The notes: generated from the sequence alone by a model not told the origin. Shown: positions 5,901-14,746, counted from the first letter of the stretch. The stretch: 30,418 bases of DNA from JAKAXS01 sp041940525 (GCA_041940525.1 JBGTSB010000039.1:1-30418), one strand, 5' to 3'. Numbers and translations: made by a program.

Positions 5901-6311
5901 ATGACCGATCAGCGCGACAAGATTATTAAAGACGACACCGAATGGCGCGATGCACTGTCGCCAGAGGCTTACCGGGTCACACGCCAGGGCGGCACGGAAC
6001 CGGCCTTCACACACCCCTACTATGGTGACAAGAGCGAGGGCACTTACACTTGCGTCTGCTGTGGCGAGCCGTTGTTTACTTCACAAACAAAGTACGAGTC
6101 GGGCAGCGGTTGGCCAAGCTTCTACACGCCAACAAGCGCAGACGCAGTGAGCGAACATACAGACGAGTCTCACGGCATGGTCCGCACCGAAGTTCGCTGC
6201 GCGCGTTGCCAAGCCCACCTCGGCCACGTCTTTCCAGACGGCCCACAACCGACCGGCCTTCGCTACTGCATCAACGGCGTCGCCCTGAAGAAGGTTGACG
6301 GCGGCACCTAA
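5901..6311 (+). CDS. msrB: Peptide methionine (R)-S-oxide reductase MsrB
   Basis: A 136-residue enzyme that reduces methionine-R-sulfoxide in proteins back to methionine using thioredoxin. The order is canonical: WRDALSPEAYRVTRQGGTEPAFTHPYY, the first zinc-binding pair in CVCCGEPLF, GSGWPSFYTP, the second zinc pair in RCARCQAHLGHVFPDGP, and the catalytic RYCINGVAL with Cys123. The catalytic residue is Cys, not selenocysteine. I use ATG 5901, immediately after an in-frame GTG at 5898. The S9 oligopeptidase gene follows 44 bases downstream on the same strand and may be co-transcribed. Confidence 0.96.
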   Translation: MTDQRDKIIKDDTEWRDALSPEAYRVTRQGGTEPAFTHPYYGDKSEGTYTCVCCGEPLFTSQTKYESGSGWPSFYTPTSADAVSEHTDESHGMVRTEVRCARCQAHLGHVFPDGPQPTGLRYCINGVALKKVDGGT

Positions 6312-6325
6312 CCCCTGCGACAGAC

Positions 6326-6350
6326 CCTCTTCGCGTTTGCAACGAAGAGG
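6326..6350 (+). promoter_or_regulatory. Hairpin that contains the ribosome binding site of the next gene
   Basis: CCTCTTCG (6326-6333) and CGAAGAGG (6343-6350) form a perfect 8-bp inverted repeat with a nine-base loop. The right arm holds the GAAGAGG ribosome binding site for ATG 6356. Folded, it would hide that site; ribosomes finishing msrB 15 bases upstream could open it. Confidence 0.6.
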
Positions 6351-6355
6351 TTCGA

Positions 6356-8485
6356 ATGACTGCCCCGCTGCCTAAGCCAAGCTCCACCAAGCCCCCACGC
6401 GCTCGCAAGAAACCGGCCACCAGCACGATCCATGGTGTCGAGCTCAGCGACGACTACGCTTGGCTGCGCGCTGAGAATTGGCAGCAAGTGATGCGCGATC
6501 CGTCCAAGTTGGACAAAGGAATCCGCGCCTACCTAGAAGCTGAAAACGCCTACACCGCCGAACAGCTGGCCGACACGAAAAGCCTGCAAACACGCCTCTT
6601 CAAGGAAATGAAGGGCCGCATGAAGCAGGACGACAGCACCGTGCCATCGCCGGACGGTCCCTTTGAATACTTCACGCGCTATGTCACCGGCGGACAGTAC
6701 CCCGAACTTTGCCGCAAGAAGCGCGGCGGCCGCAAGGAGGAGGTCCTGCTTGATGGCAACGCCGAAGCCAAGGGTAAGGCATACTGGGATATTGGCTGTG
6801 GCGAGCACAGCCCCGACCACGCCCTGCTTGCCTATTCAGCCGACGAGACCGGCTCGGAAACCTACACGATGCACTTCCGCGACCTGGCAACCGGCAAGGA
6901 TCTTCCAGACGTCATCACAGGCACCCAAGGCGATGCCGTGTGGGCCAACGACAGCAAGACCGTTTTCTACGTACGCCTCGACGACAATCACCGCCCACGA
7001 CACGTCTACCGCCACACCTTGGGAACGCCAGCAGAAGACGACGTGCTCGTATACGAGGAAAAGAGCACCGGCTACTACGTCAGCGTCGAGATCACGCAAT
7101 CGCAGCGCTACATCCTGATCAACTCGCACGACCACCAAAGCAGCGAGATCTATTTCGTCGACGCCGCTGCGCCAGCGACCAAACCGCGCCGCGTCGCCAA
7201 GCGCCGAAAGGGCCACCAGTATTCGGTCGAGCACCGCAAGGACAGGCTGATCATCACCACAAACTCGGACAAGGCAGTCGACTTTCGCATTTGCGAAGCG
7301 CCCGTCGAAGATCCGGATATGGCGAACTGGCGGGAAATCGTTCCTCACGTCCCCGGCCGCCTCATCATCGATACGGTCGTTCTGAAAAACCATATGATCC
7401 GTCTGGAACGGGAAAATGGCCTGCCGCGCTTCGTCGTGCGCCGTTTCAAAGACCGCAAAGAATATTCGGTCGCGTTCGAGGAAGAGGCTTACGCGCTCGG
7501 CATGAGCGCAGGACTTGAGTTTGATACGACAACGTTCCGCTTCACGTATTCCTCAATGACGACGCCGTCGCAGACATTTGACTACGACCTGGAAACCCAG
7601 GCACGAAAGCTGCGCAAGCGCCAGGAAGTCCCAAGCGGCCACGATCCACGCAAGTATCTAACGCGCCGCCTCTACGCTACCGCGCCGGACGGCGAGCAGG
7701 TTCCGATCTCTCTTCTCTATCGCAAAGACACACCGCTCGACGGTTCGGCGCCAGTGCTGCTTTACGGCTATGGCGCTTACGGCATCTCGATGCCGGCCTC
7801 ATTTGCCACCACACGCCTGTCACTGGTCGATCGCGGCTTTATCTATGCCATCGCCCACATCCGCGGCGGCAAGGACAAAGGCTACGCCTGGTACACCGAC
7901 GGGAAGCTGAAGAAAAAGACGAACACCTTCACGGACTTCATCGCCGCCGGCGAGCACTTGGTTGCCAACGGCTTCACCTCGCGCGGACACATCGTTGCCC
8001 AAGGCGGTTCGGCCGGCGGCATGTTGATGGGCGCTGTGGCAAACATGGCCCCCGACCTGTTCCTCGGCATTATCGCCGGCGTGCCTTTCGTCGACGTCCT
8101 AAACACCATGCTCGACGACACGCTGCCATTAACTCCACCGGAGTGGCCCGAATGGGGGAACCCCATCACCAGCAAAACAGATTTTGAGCGTATCCGCGCC
8201 TACAGCCCTTACGACAACGTGAGCGCTCAAGACTACCCGCACATCTTGGCGGAAGGCGGCCTGTCCGATCCTCGAGTCACTTACTGGGAACCAGCAAAGT
8301 GGGTCGCCAAACTGAGGACTCTGAACACCTCGGACAAGTTGCTGTTGCTGCGAACGAACATGGAAGCCGGCCATGGCGGTGCATCCGGCCGCTTCGAGCA
8401 TCTAAAAGAAATCGCGCTCGACTATGCGTTTGCGATCAAGATCGCCGGCGCGCCACAAAAAATAAGCCACACAGCAAAAGGCTAG
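6356..8485 (+). CDS. ptrB: S9 family oligopeptidase (oligopeptidase B-like)
   Basis: A 709-residue serine peptidase of the prolyl oligopeptidase family, closest in layout to oligopeptidase B (protease II), which cleaves short peptides after basic residues in the cytoplasm. The N-terminal beta-propeller covers about residues 70-430 (DDYAWLRAENWQQVM at the start, typical of the family). The C-terminal alpha/beta hydrolase carries the catalytic triad: Ser552 in GGSAGGML, Asp638 in GGLSDPRV and His673 in EAGHGGASGR. GRG-type IAHIRGGKDKGYAWY precedes the nucleophile. No signal peptide is seen, which agrees with a cytosolic enzyme. The ribosome binding site GAAGAGG lies in a hairpin (6326-6350). 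The gene symbol follows family resemblance only. Confidence 0.93.
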   Translation: MTAPLPKPSSTKPPRARKKPATSTIHGVELSDDYAWLRAENWQQVMRDPSKLDKGIRAYLEAENAYTAEQLADTKSLQTRLFKEMKGRMKQDDSTVPSPDGPFEYFTRYVTGGQYPELCRKKRGGRKEEVLLDGNAEAKGKAYWDIGCGEHSPDHALLAYSADETGSETYTMHFRDLATGKDLPDVITGTQGDAVWANDSKTVFYVRLDDNHRPRHVYRHTLGTPAEDDVLVYEEKSTGYYVSVEITQSQRYILINSHDHQSSEIYFVDAAAPATKPRRVAKRRKGHQYSVEHRKDRLIITTNSDKAVDFRICEAPVEDPDMANWREIVPHVPGRLIIDTVVLKNHMIRLERENGLPRFVVRRFKDRKEYSVAFEEEAYALGMSAGLEFDTTTFRFTYSSMTTPSQTFDYDLETQARKLRKRQEVPSGHDPRKYLTRRLYATAPDGEQVPISLLYRKDTPLDGSAPVLLYGYGAYGISMPASFATTRLSLVDRGFIYAIAHIRGGKDKGYAWYTDGKLKKKTNTFTDFIAAGEHLVANGFTSRGHIVAQGGSAGGMLMGAVANMAPDLFLGIIAGVPFVDVLNTMLDDTLPLTPPEWPEWGNPITSKTDFERIRAYSPYDNVSAQDYPHILAEGGLSDPRVTYWEPAKWVAKLRTLNTSDKLLLLRTNMEAGHGGASGRFEHLKEIALDYAFAIKIAGAPQKISHTAKG

Positions 8486-8506
8486 AACAAACAGCTAATA
8501 AATCAG

Positions 8507-8521
8507 TTTACCTCATGTAAA
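8507..8521. promoter_or_regulatory. Short dyad upstream of the diguanylate cyclase gene
   Basis: TTTAC (8507-8511), five-base spacer CTCAT, GTAAA (8517-8521) form a perfect interrupted palindrome 59 bases before the GGDEF gene start. It could be an operator half-site pair or a small RNA hairpin. A chance origin is possible for so short a repeat. Confidence 0.3.
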
Positions 8522-8580
8522 GGTCCGTATGCGTTTGATGACGGTCAATAAGAAGCCGGGTCAAGCCAAGGACCAGACTG

Positions 8581-10304
8581 ATGAGCCTTCAAACCATCTC
8601 GCGATGGATGGATTTTGCGAGATCATATTGGACGATGTCACTGACGTCGGCAGCCGCCGGCGTCCTGTGTCTGATGGTCGTGGTTATCATCGGCGGCTTC
8701 ACCTACATTCAGCATCAGTATCACGAGCTAAGTGAGATCCGCGAACATGCACGTCAGCTGCGCATTGCGCGGCAAGCCATCATGGACGTTGATGCCTACG
8801 TCTTGAATGCGCTCGCGGTCCCCAAACATAAGCAAGACCCGTTCGACTATGTCCGCGCGCTGGACCTCCTCACACGCCACGAAGCCCAAGTACCGGCCGC
8901 GATCGCCTGGCAGGAAAAGCCCATCGCCTCCAGCGAATTCCTAGCCGCCTTGAAGCACAACTGGCACGACGCCACCCGGCTTTCTGAAAACGGCGAACTC
9001 GAGAACGCAAAGCAGGTCTATTTCGAGCGGCAAACATTTGACCGGGTCAAGGCCACCGTCAACGCAATTGAACAGACGCTCAGGACGATCGAAAGTGACT
9101 TTTTAGACCAGAACAACGCGGTCAACAACGCGACAGCAATCCTGCTGCTCGTACAGATCCTCACGGGCGCGGGGTGTGTGTTGGCCTTCTACCAGAACGC
9201 ACGTACGAGCAAACGGCAGGCCGAAATACGCGCTAAGGCAGTCGTTGAGGCCGAAGCCTCACGCGTCCAAGTTGGCAAGCTCTTCGAAATGGCCGACATG
9301 CTGCAGAGTGCTTCCGATTACGATGATGCCAATGCCGTGTTACGATCCTCCGCCACTGACCTCATCTTCGGCTTCAGCGGCGCGCTTTACGTGTCAGCAA
9401 CTCACGTGATCGCCTCGTTTTGTCCACCCACTGGGAACGCGAAGGCTTTGACGAGCTACCAGAGTCACTGTCCATCCAGCAATGCTGGGCACTCAAGCGC
9501 GGCAAGCAGCACATCAACAGGCCTTACTCGCGCAAGCTCTGCTGCGAACACCACACGACCAATGAATACGCGCTCGAAATTCCGATGCTGGCCCGTGGCG
9601 AAATTCTAGGCCTTTTGCAGATCTACGCCGAGGGTGACGAAGCTGAGGAACGTTTGAAGGCGATCGCTGGTTTGGGCGCTGCACTTGCTGATGCGATGTC
9701 TCTGGCTCTCGCCAACATAGCCCTTCGCGAAAAACTGCGTGGCCAAGCGCTGCGCGACCCCCTGACCGGCCTTTACAACAGGCGGTACATGGAAGATGCC
9801 ATCGACCGCTTCGTTCGCCTGGCCGAGCGTGAGAACCGCGATCTCTCCGTGATCATGATCGACCTCGATCACTTCAAACGTCTGAACGACCAGTATGGGC
9901 ACGCCCAGGGCGATTCCGTATTGCGCGACAGCGCGGCAGCAATCGGACGCCACCTGCGCGAAACCGATGTCGCGTGCCGCTACGGCGGTGAAGAGCTGAT
10001 CGTTCTCCTGCCCGACTGCAATATCGATATGGCTGCACACAAGGCCGAAGATATCCGGCTCAGCATTGAAGCCCTGACAAATCCGAACGGGCCCAAGGTA
10101 TCGGCCTCTCTTGGCGTCGCGGCCATGCCCGCCAATTCCGCCAAGGACTTGGTCTCCAGCGCCGACAGCGCGCTCTACCAAGCTAAGCAGGAGGGCCGCA
10201 ACAGGGTCGTCCGGGCACCCGAGACAGCACCCGCCTCACGCCGCAAAAAACCGGCAGCACCCAAACAGCACGCGAAACCGGACGTTCTTCAAGCCGCCGA
10301 ATAA
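8581..10304 (+). pseudogene. Membrane GAF-GGDEF diguanylate cyclase, frameshifted near 9393
   Basis: One gene read in two frames. Frame one from ATG 8581 (AAGGA eight bases upstream) gives a membrane span (about residues 18-40), a periplasmic helical sensor region, a second span (AILLLVQILTGAGCVLAFYQ) and the start of a GAF-like domain ending GALYV. The reading then continues only in another frame (SNSRDRLVLSTHWEREG) through the rest of the GAF and a full GGDEF domain. This domain has the active site YGGEEL and the inhibitory I-site RETD five residues before it. Adding one T in GTG-TCAGC (9391-9398) restores an open 574-residue product reading VFSNSRDRL. c-di-GMP synthesis is the expected role. 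It is either a natural frameshift or a sequencing error. Confidence 0.85.
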
Positions 10305-10305
10305 C

Positions 10306-10334
10306 AAAAAAGGGCGGCCACTGGGGCCACCCTT
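10306..10334 (-). terminator. Intrinsic terminator, distal of two
   Basis: AAGGG-c-GGCC (10310-10319) and GGCC-a-CCCTT (10325-10334) form a nine-pair stem with one mismatch and a five-base loop. On the minus strand it is followed by a run of T opposite A 10306-10311, so it would end transcripts of the 10392-11606 gene. It begins just after the stop codon of the convergent GGDEF gene and may serve it too. Confidence 0.65.
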
Positions 10335-10346
10335 CGCCGAAAATGG

Positions 10347-10366
10347 AAAAGGCCGCTCGCGCGGCC
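10347..10366 (-). terminator. Intrinsic terminator, proximal of two
   Basis: GGCCGC (10351-10356), loop TCGC, GCGGCC (10361-10366) is a perfect 6-bp GC stem. On the minus strand it is followed by TTTTCCATTTT. It lies about 25 bases past the stop of the minus-strand membrane protein gene, making it the first of two tandem terminators for that gene. Confidence 0.65.
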
Positions 10367-10391
10367 TCCCCATTGGATATCCGCCTTTACC

Positions 10392-11606
10392 TTAGGCGGC
10401 TGCCGTGCCCAGAGCCGGCAAGTTCTTATCCTCCTCGAGCTCACCGTCCGATCTCAGCGCGATACCGATGTAACGGACACGCCCTGCGACCTTGGCCTTC
10501 TGCACACCCAACTCTCCGAACTCTCGTCCGAATGTTGGAAGAGCCAATGGCTCTTTCTGCTGCTCTTCGCACCAGGCGCAGTAGTCCTCGTACAGTGACG
10601 TTGCAGTCAAGCTAGAACCGTCTTGTGTTGCAACTTTCTCCTTGTAATAGCGCTCCACATCAGTCTCGGGAGCCATAAGACGTGCAGCCGGTTGCGAACG
10701 GTTGTCGTTCGCGCCGGAACGCGGTTTGGCAATTGCCACGTGAGCCGGTGCTTGGACCGGTTCCGCCACCGCTACCGCAGCGGTGCTGACTGCCGGTACC
10801 GCTTGCGGTACGGCCAGGGCCTTGCGGTCGTACAGACGCCATTGGCTAAACGCGATGTACATGCCGAAGCCGGAGCCAATTTCGATCAGGAGCGCGACGA
10901 AGATGGTCATCGCCATCTGCACCTTCTCCAGATCAAGTCCGGAAATCTTCGACAGCACCGCGGCCTGCGGGTCTGCTTCCGCCATCACTGTGCCGTTCCC
11001 GAAGTTTGCCTCGAGTTTGACTTTCACGGCAGCGACGCGCGATTCCAGCGCCTTGGCTTCAGAGCCGGACGCCAGTTCAGCTACGAGACTGTGATACTCC
11101 TGACAGAACGCACGGCCTTTCGGACCTGTGATGGTCGTACAGCCATTCGTGTAGCCCCAAGCTTTCGTGGCCTTGGACTTGTCGATCTCGCCTTGCACCG
11201 TCGTTTGTGGACGATGTTGCGGAATCCAGCTGAGCTTTTCCTGCGCTCTTTGCAGTTCAGCCCGCAAGTCCTTGTGGTGATCCGCGGCCAGCGTGCGCTG
11301 CCCGGCGGTATCGAACCGGTTGAGAGCCGCATGTCCGAGACCCGACGTCAGCGAGTAAGATGCGACGACGACCCAAACAATGGCTGAAGCCGCTGCTTGC
11401 GACCACATCCGGTTTCGAATTGCGGCGAAGAAGAAGAACGGAACCAAAGCCTTCATGCAGTCTGCTGCGGCAGAAGCCGCACCATAAATCTGCCCGTCAA
11501 GTTCGGTTCGTCCTAACGAAATACCAAAACGCCAGTTCATGGCCGCCGACACGGCAAGTAGCACGCCGGCTGCCAGTACCCCCAATATGCCTAGAAGGTG
11601 CCTCAT
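10392..11606 (-). CDS. Four-span membrane protein with primase-like winged-helix tail
   Basis: A 404-residue protein I cannot name. Visible parts are three N-terminal hydrophobic segments (about residues 3-24, 45-63 and 70-92), a long soluble helical region (about 105-235, with LRAELQRAQEKLSW and EAKALESRVAAVKVKLEANF suggesting coiled coil), a fourth span (about 250-272), an Ala/Pro/Val-rich linker (about 280-320), and a C-terminal domain with TSLYEDYCAWCEEQQKEPL, LPTFGREFGELG and VRYIGIAL. That last pattern resembles the winged-helix domain at the end of phage D5-type primases. GGAG precedes ATG 11606 (AGAGGAGAGGGCT). Two tandem terminators follow. Similar N-termini occur in unnamed Hyphomicrobiales proteins, possibly from prophages (inference). 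Confidence 0.7.
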   Translation of the reverse strand: MRHLLGILGVLAAGVLLAVSAAMNWRFGISLGRTELDGQIYGAASAAADCMKALVPFFFFAAIRNRMWSQAAASAIVWVVVASYSLTSGLGHAALNRFDTAGQRTLAADHHKDLRAELQRAQEKLSWIPQHRPQTTVQGEIDKSKATKAWGYTNGCTTITGPKGRAFCQEYHSLVAELASGSEAKALESRVAAVKVKLEANFGNGTVMAEADPQAAVLSKISGLDLEKVQMAMTIFVALLIEIGSGFGMYIAFSQWRLYDRKALAVPQAVPAVSTAAVAVAEPVQAPAHVAIAKPRSGANDNRSQPAARLMAPETDVERYYKEKVATQDGSSLTATSLYEDYCAWCEEQQKEPLALPTFGREFGELGVQKAKVAGRVRYIGIALRSDGELEEDKNLPALGTAAA

Positions 11607-12276
11607 AGCCCTCTCCTCTTGGGCCGATGGACCGAATGTCCGCCGGCCAGTTGCAGGTCAATGAGTGGCTGGGATTTTGACCTGTCTGCAGCTCATACGC
11701 GTACACAGAACGTGGTCGGCCGTTAAACATCGAGCATGCCTGTTGAGCGTACGGCGAACCTTCCCCAAGGTTTACCGTCAGGACATTCCACAATGCATAC
11801 GACTTGCACGAGAAGAGCTGGAGCCGCCCCGAAGTGTTCCGTTTTTCACACGCTCTTTCGCCGCTCGATTGAGTATGTGTAGAACTTCATTCACACGGGA
11901 TAAGCATCAAGAATTTCACGCATTACACGCCCCTCAATTTACGACGCTAAATGATTCTTAATGATGTGTGAATGGAATCAGTGCGCTATCTCTGCACCAC
12001 TCGCCCACTTTCGAAACTCGCGGACGGAACTCCAACGAAGCTGGAATCCAATATTGCACATGCTGACCACTGCTTCTGCACAAGCGGCCAACATGCAACA
12101 GCCGTGAATTCCACAACACACCAACGCGTCCATTCACCTGCTTTTTGTGGTTGTGTTTTTCGCGCCGAGAAACGGCCATGCTGGTTGGCCTTTTGCGTGT
12201 CTTCCGCTATACTTAATAATTCGTAAGACAGTATCGCATGCTGTCTTTACTGATCACGCGTTCGGAGTTGCGTGTC
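11607..12276. other. Long intergenic region between divergent genes
   Basis: About 670 bases with no supportable protein gene; several overlapping short frames lack good starts. The middle (about 11830-12130) is visibly richer in A and T than the flanks. The right end holds a reasonable promoter for the 12277 gene (12185-12213). A weak hairpin (GGCCA at 12174-12178, TGGCC at 12186-12190, then TTTT) lies just before it and could end an unseen transcript from the left. A small RNA or remnants of lost genes are possible but nothing definite is visible. Confidence 0.55.
12185..12213 (+). promoter_or_regulatory. Sigma-70-like promoter for the 12277 gene
   Basis: TTGGCC (12185-12190) as -35, a 17-base spacer, and TATACT (12208-12213) as -10. 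The -10 matches five of six consensus bases and the -35 four of six. Start of transcription would be near 12220, leaving a leader of about 55 bases. Confidence 0.5.
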
Positions 12277-13515
12277 ATGAAGTTCGGTGGTTTCGCGTTT
12301 CTAGCAGCTGGCCTAATTTTGGCCGCGCATGCCTACCGTCCGGGTCCCCTCGACCTCAGTTTGATCACGCTTCCCTCTTTGCATAGCAAGGCTGACGCGG
12401 CTTCTCCGGCGGCGAAGAGCAATACACCCCCAGCACGGATGGCATTCTACCCAGGGCCTTCCTTAAAAGCGCTCGCAGATCTGTCAGATTACGGCAAACC
12501 GGCCTTGGCCGTGGCAGCAGTCGCTGCCCAACAGAGCGCACAAGCACAGCCCACGCTGATTTCGCATCCAGCGCCTGTCCCGCGCCCGGTACGACGCGCC
12601 GTGTTCCTGAAGGCAAAAGCGCCCCCAAACCGGCGAGCACTCGTGCGCAGCATAAAGCGCGCGCTGCGTAAAGCTGGATGCTTCGACGGCGTACTCAACG
12701 GAAAATGGAACAGTACCGTCAAGGAGTCGCTGGGCAGTTTCATGGAGCGCGCCAACGCCTCTCTGCCCTACGAGTCACCGGATTACGTCCATCTCACGCT
12801 CGTGCGCTCCCACGCTAACGTCTCTTGCGCCGAACAGACATGCCCGGCCGGCCAAACCGCGGCCGCTGATCGATGCCTTCCCACAACGATCATGGCAAAG
12901 GCTCCAGCAAAACGGCACAAGACGAGCGGGCCGGATGTGGGTGAATTCGAGACGACCGTCACCTTCGCCAATACAATTCCACCAAGACGGCAACTGGCCA
13001 GCGCCAGCCGAACTGATCGCGCTGCGCCACTTCCGGGCCGCATGGCTGTCGGCGCACCCGGCTCCGAAGCGGATGATGGCGAAGGCGACTGGTGGCAAGT
13101 GCTTTTTGGCGGTGGCGAGGACTCTGCCGAGCCGATACGCAGCGCGAACGCAACACCACAAACACTGGATCGACCAGCTGGTCTGACCCATGTGCCGCTC
13201 CGGCGCGTCGTACGCAGCGGAACGTTGCCGCAACCACGCCAGAAGCCCATCAGCCAGGCCCGCCTCAACGAGATCGCAACCGGACGACACAACGCGCCAA
13301 GTTCAGTCTCGATCGAAACATCCGCACTTCAACTACGGGATACGACCACCGTATTCAGCGAAAACCGACGCCGTGCCGAACGCGCGCAGCGTAAAAAGGC
13401 AAAGGCACGCCGTGCCGCCAAGGCCAAAAAGCGCCGCCGTGGCCAACGCCGCTACAGCCGGCGCTCTCGCCGAAGCGTCCAAGCGCTATTCAAGCATCCT
13501 CTCGGCCGCTTCTAG
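12277..13515 (+). CDS. Exported PG-binding-like protein with basic C-terminal tail
   Basis: A 412-residue protein from ATG 12277, chosen because GGAG lies nine bases upstream and a membrane-targeting helix begins there (MKFGGFAFLAAGLILAAHA). After a low-complexity Ala/Pro linker comes a domain at about residues 118-190: LVRSIKRALRKAGCFDGVLNGKWN, then a SFMERANASLP and PDYVHLTLV pair. This is the helical PG-binding-like module common in Hyphomicrobiales. Cys135, 184, 189 and 200 could form two disulfides. The middle is disordered. The last 50 residues are densely Arg/Lys (AQRKKAKARRAAKAKKRRRG, then RRYSRRSRRS). Probably periplasmic or inner-membrane anchored with binding to an anionic polymer; the role is unknown. 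Confidence 0.75.
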   Translation: MKFGGFAFLAAGLILAAHAYRPGPLDLSLITLPSLHSKADAASPAAKSNTPPARMAFYPGPSLKALADLSDYGKPALAVAAVAAQQSAQAQPTLISHPAPVPRPVRRAVFLKAKAPPNRRALVRSIKRALRKAGCFDGVLNGKWNSTVKESLGSFMERANASLPYESPDYVHLTLVRSHANVSCAEQTCPAGQTAAADRCLPTTIMAKAPAKRHKTSGPDVGEFETTVTFANTIPPRRQLASASRTDRAAPLPGRMAVGAPGSEADDGEGDWWQVLFGGGEDSAEPIRSANATPQTLDRPAGLTHVPLRRVVRSGTLPQPRQKPISQARLNEIATGRHNAPSSVSIETSALQLRDTTTVFSENRRRAERAQRKKAKARRAAKAKKRRRGQRRYSRRSRRSVQALFKHPLGRF

Positions 13516-13543
13516 TCACATCCCTGGGTCTCCGCCAAGTCTG

Positions 13544-13876
13544 TCAGCTGCTTTTCGTCTGCTGCAGAACCCAAGCCGTGTAATCCTCACCACTCGCCAT
13601 CACCGGCAACACCAAAAGCGCGGGCGTATCGTAAGGATGATGGTCTTTGATCACAGCCATAACCTGTTCACTCAGTCCAGCGCGAGTTTTGACAATGCAA
13701 ACAGCTTCATCATCTTTCTGGAGTTGTCCGTCCCACTCGTAGACCGCGATCGTCGCTGGCAACACATTGACACAGGCTGCTAGGCGATCCTTAACCAGCA
13801 ACTCAGCAACCGATTGTGCGGCACTTGCTGACGGGTATGTCGTATAAACAAGAACGAGCTTGTTGTTTTCGTCCAT
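13544..13876 (-). CDS. cutA: CutA1 divalent cation tolerance protein
   Basis: A 110-residue protein of the CutA1 family, small trimeric ferredoxin-like proteins linked genetically to copper and other divalent metal tolerance, though their exact job is unsettled. The family pattern is complete: VLVYTTYPSASAAQSVAELLVKDRLAACVNVLP, then SVYEW-like IAVYEWDGQLQKDDEAVCIVKT, and HHPYDTPALLVLPV. GGAGG lies nine bases before the ATG. No signal peptide is present, so it is cytosolic. It is convergent with the 12277 gene and divergent from nadK. Confidence 0.95.
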   Translation of the reverse strand: MDENNKLVLVYTTYPSASAAQSVAELLVKDRLAACVNVLPATIAVYEWDGQLQKDDEAVCIVKTRAGLSEQVMAVIKDHHPYDTPALLVLPVMASGEDYTAWVLQQTKSS

Positions 13877-13963
13877 CTGAGCAAGCCTCCAGAGCTAGCT
13901 TCATTCAACCGGCCAGACTAATCCTGCCACCAAACCAGACCTTACAAGGCAATTCCGGCGGAC

Positions 13964-14746
13964 ATGACCCGAAAGCCAACGAAATTCGAAAAGATCGCAT
14001 TTGTCGCCTCGGACGGCCCCGAAGCGCGCGAAGCCCTCATTCGTTTGTCCGAACGCTACGGCAACGTCAAAACGAAAGACGCGGATGCCATCGTCGCGTT
14101 AGGCGGCGACGGATTAATGCTGCAAACGCTGCACCGTCACCTCCACGACCACATCCCGATCTATGGTATGAACCGTGGCTCGGTCGGCTTCCTGATGAAC
14201 GAATACCACGAAGACGATTTGGTTGAGAGGCTGGAGACGGCGCACGTCAGCACGGTGCATCCCCTGTCGCTAAAAGCCTTCGACATCGCTGGCCGGCCCC
14301 ACCAGGCACTCGCAATCAATGAAGTCTCACTCTTCCGCGAAACCTTCCAGGCCGCGAAACTCAGGATCTCGGTTGATGGCACCGTGCGGTTGGAAGAACT
14401 CGTCTGCGACGGCGTCCTCGTCGCAACGCCTGCGGGCTCTACGGCCTATAACCTCTCCGCGCATGGACCGATCTTACCCATCAACGCGCAGTTGCTTGCC
14501 CTCACCCCGATCAGTCCGTTCAGGCCCCGCCGTTGGCGTGGCGCGCTGCTTTCCCACCACGCCAAAATCACCGTGGACGTGTTGGAGCACGCCAAGCGCC
14601 CAGTCAGCGCCGTAGCCGACCATGTGGAGATGCGCAAAGTCGTCCGCGTCGAAGTCGAAGAAGCCTCCCGCGTCGACCTGTACATGATGTTCGACCCAGG
14701 CCACAGCCTCGACGAACGCGTCCTGGCCGAACAATTCCGCTACTAG
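13964..14746 (+). CDS. nadK: NAD kinase
   Basis: A 260-residue cytosolic NAD kinase, which phosphorylates NAD to NADP using ATP or polyphosphate. The diagnostic GGDG motif is at residues 47-50 (IVALGGDGLMLQTLH). Other conserved blocks are YGMNRGSVGFLMNEY, the AINEVSLFRETFQAAKLRISVDG region, DGVLVATPAGSTAYNLSAHGPI, and the C-terminal SVADHVE-like AVADHVEMRKV. Length is normal for the alphaproteobacterial short form. The ribosome binding site is weak (GGCGG). It is divergent from cutA with an 87-base gap that must contain both promoters. Confidence 0.96.
   Translation: MTRKPTKFEKIAFVASDGPEAREALIRLSERYGNVKTKDADAIVALGGDGLMLQTLHRHLHDHIPIYGMNRGSVGFLMNEYHEDDLVERLETAHVSTVHPLSLKAFDIAGRPHQALAINEVSLFRETFQAAKLRISVDGTVRLEELVCDGVLVATPAGSTAYNLSAHGPILPINAQLLALTPISPFRPRRWRGALLSHHAKITVDVLEHAKRPVSAVADHVEMRKVVRVEVEEASRVDLYMMFDPGHSLDERVLAEQFRY

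Noticed and set aside
8529..8735. Short frame overlapping the start of the GGDEF gene
   Set aside because: It is out of frame with the membrane span and sensor region, which show clear protein features from ATG 8581.
11497..11793. A 98-residue minus-strand frame upstream of the membrane protein gene
   Set aside because: It overlaps the start of the 404-residue gene in another frame, has no ribosome binding site, and shows no recognisable protein pattern.
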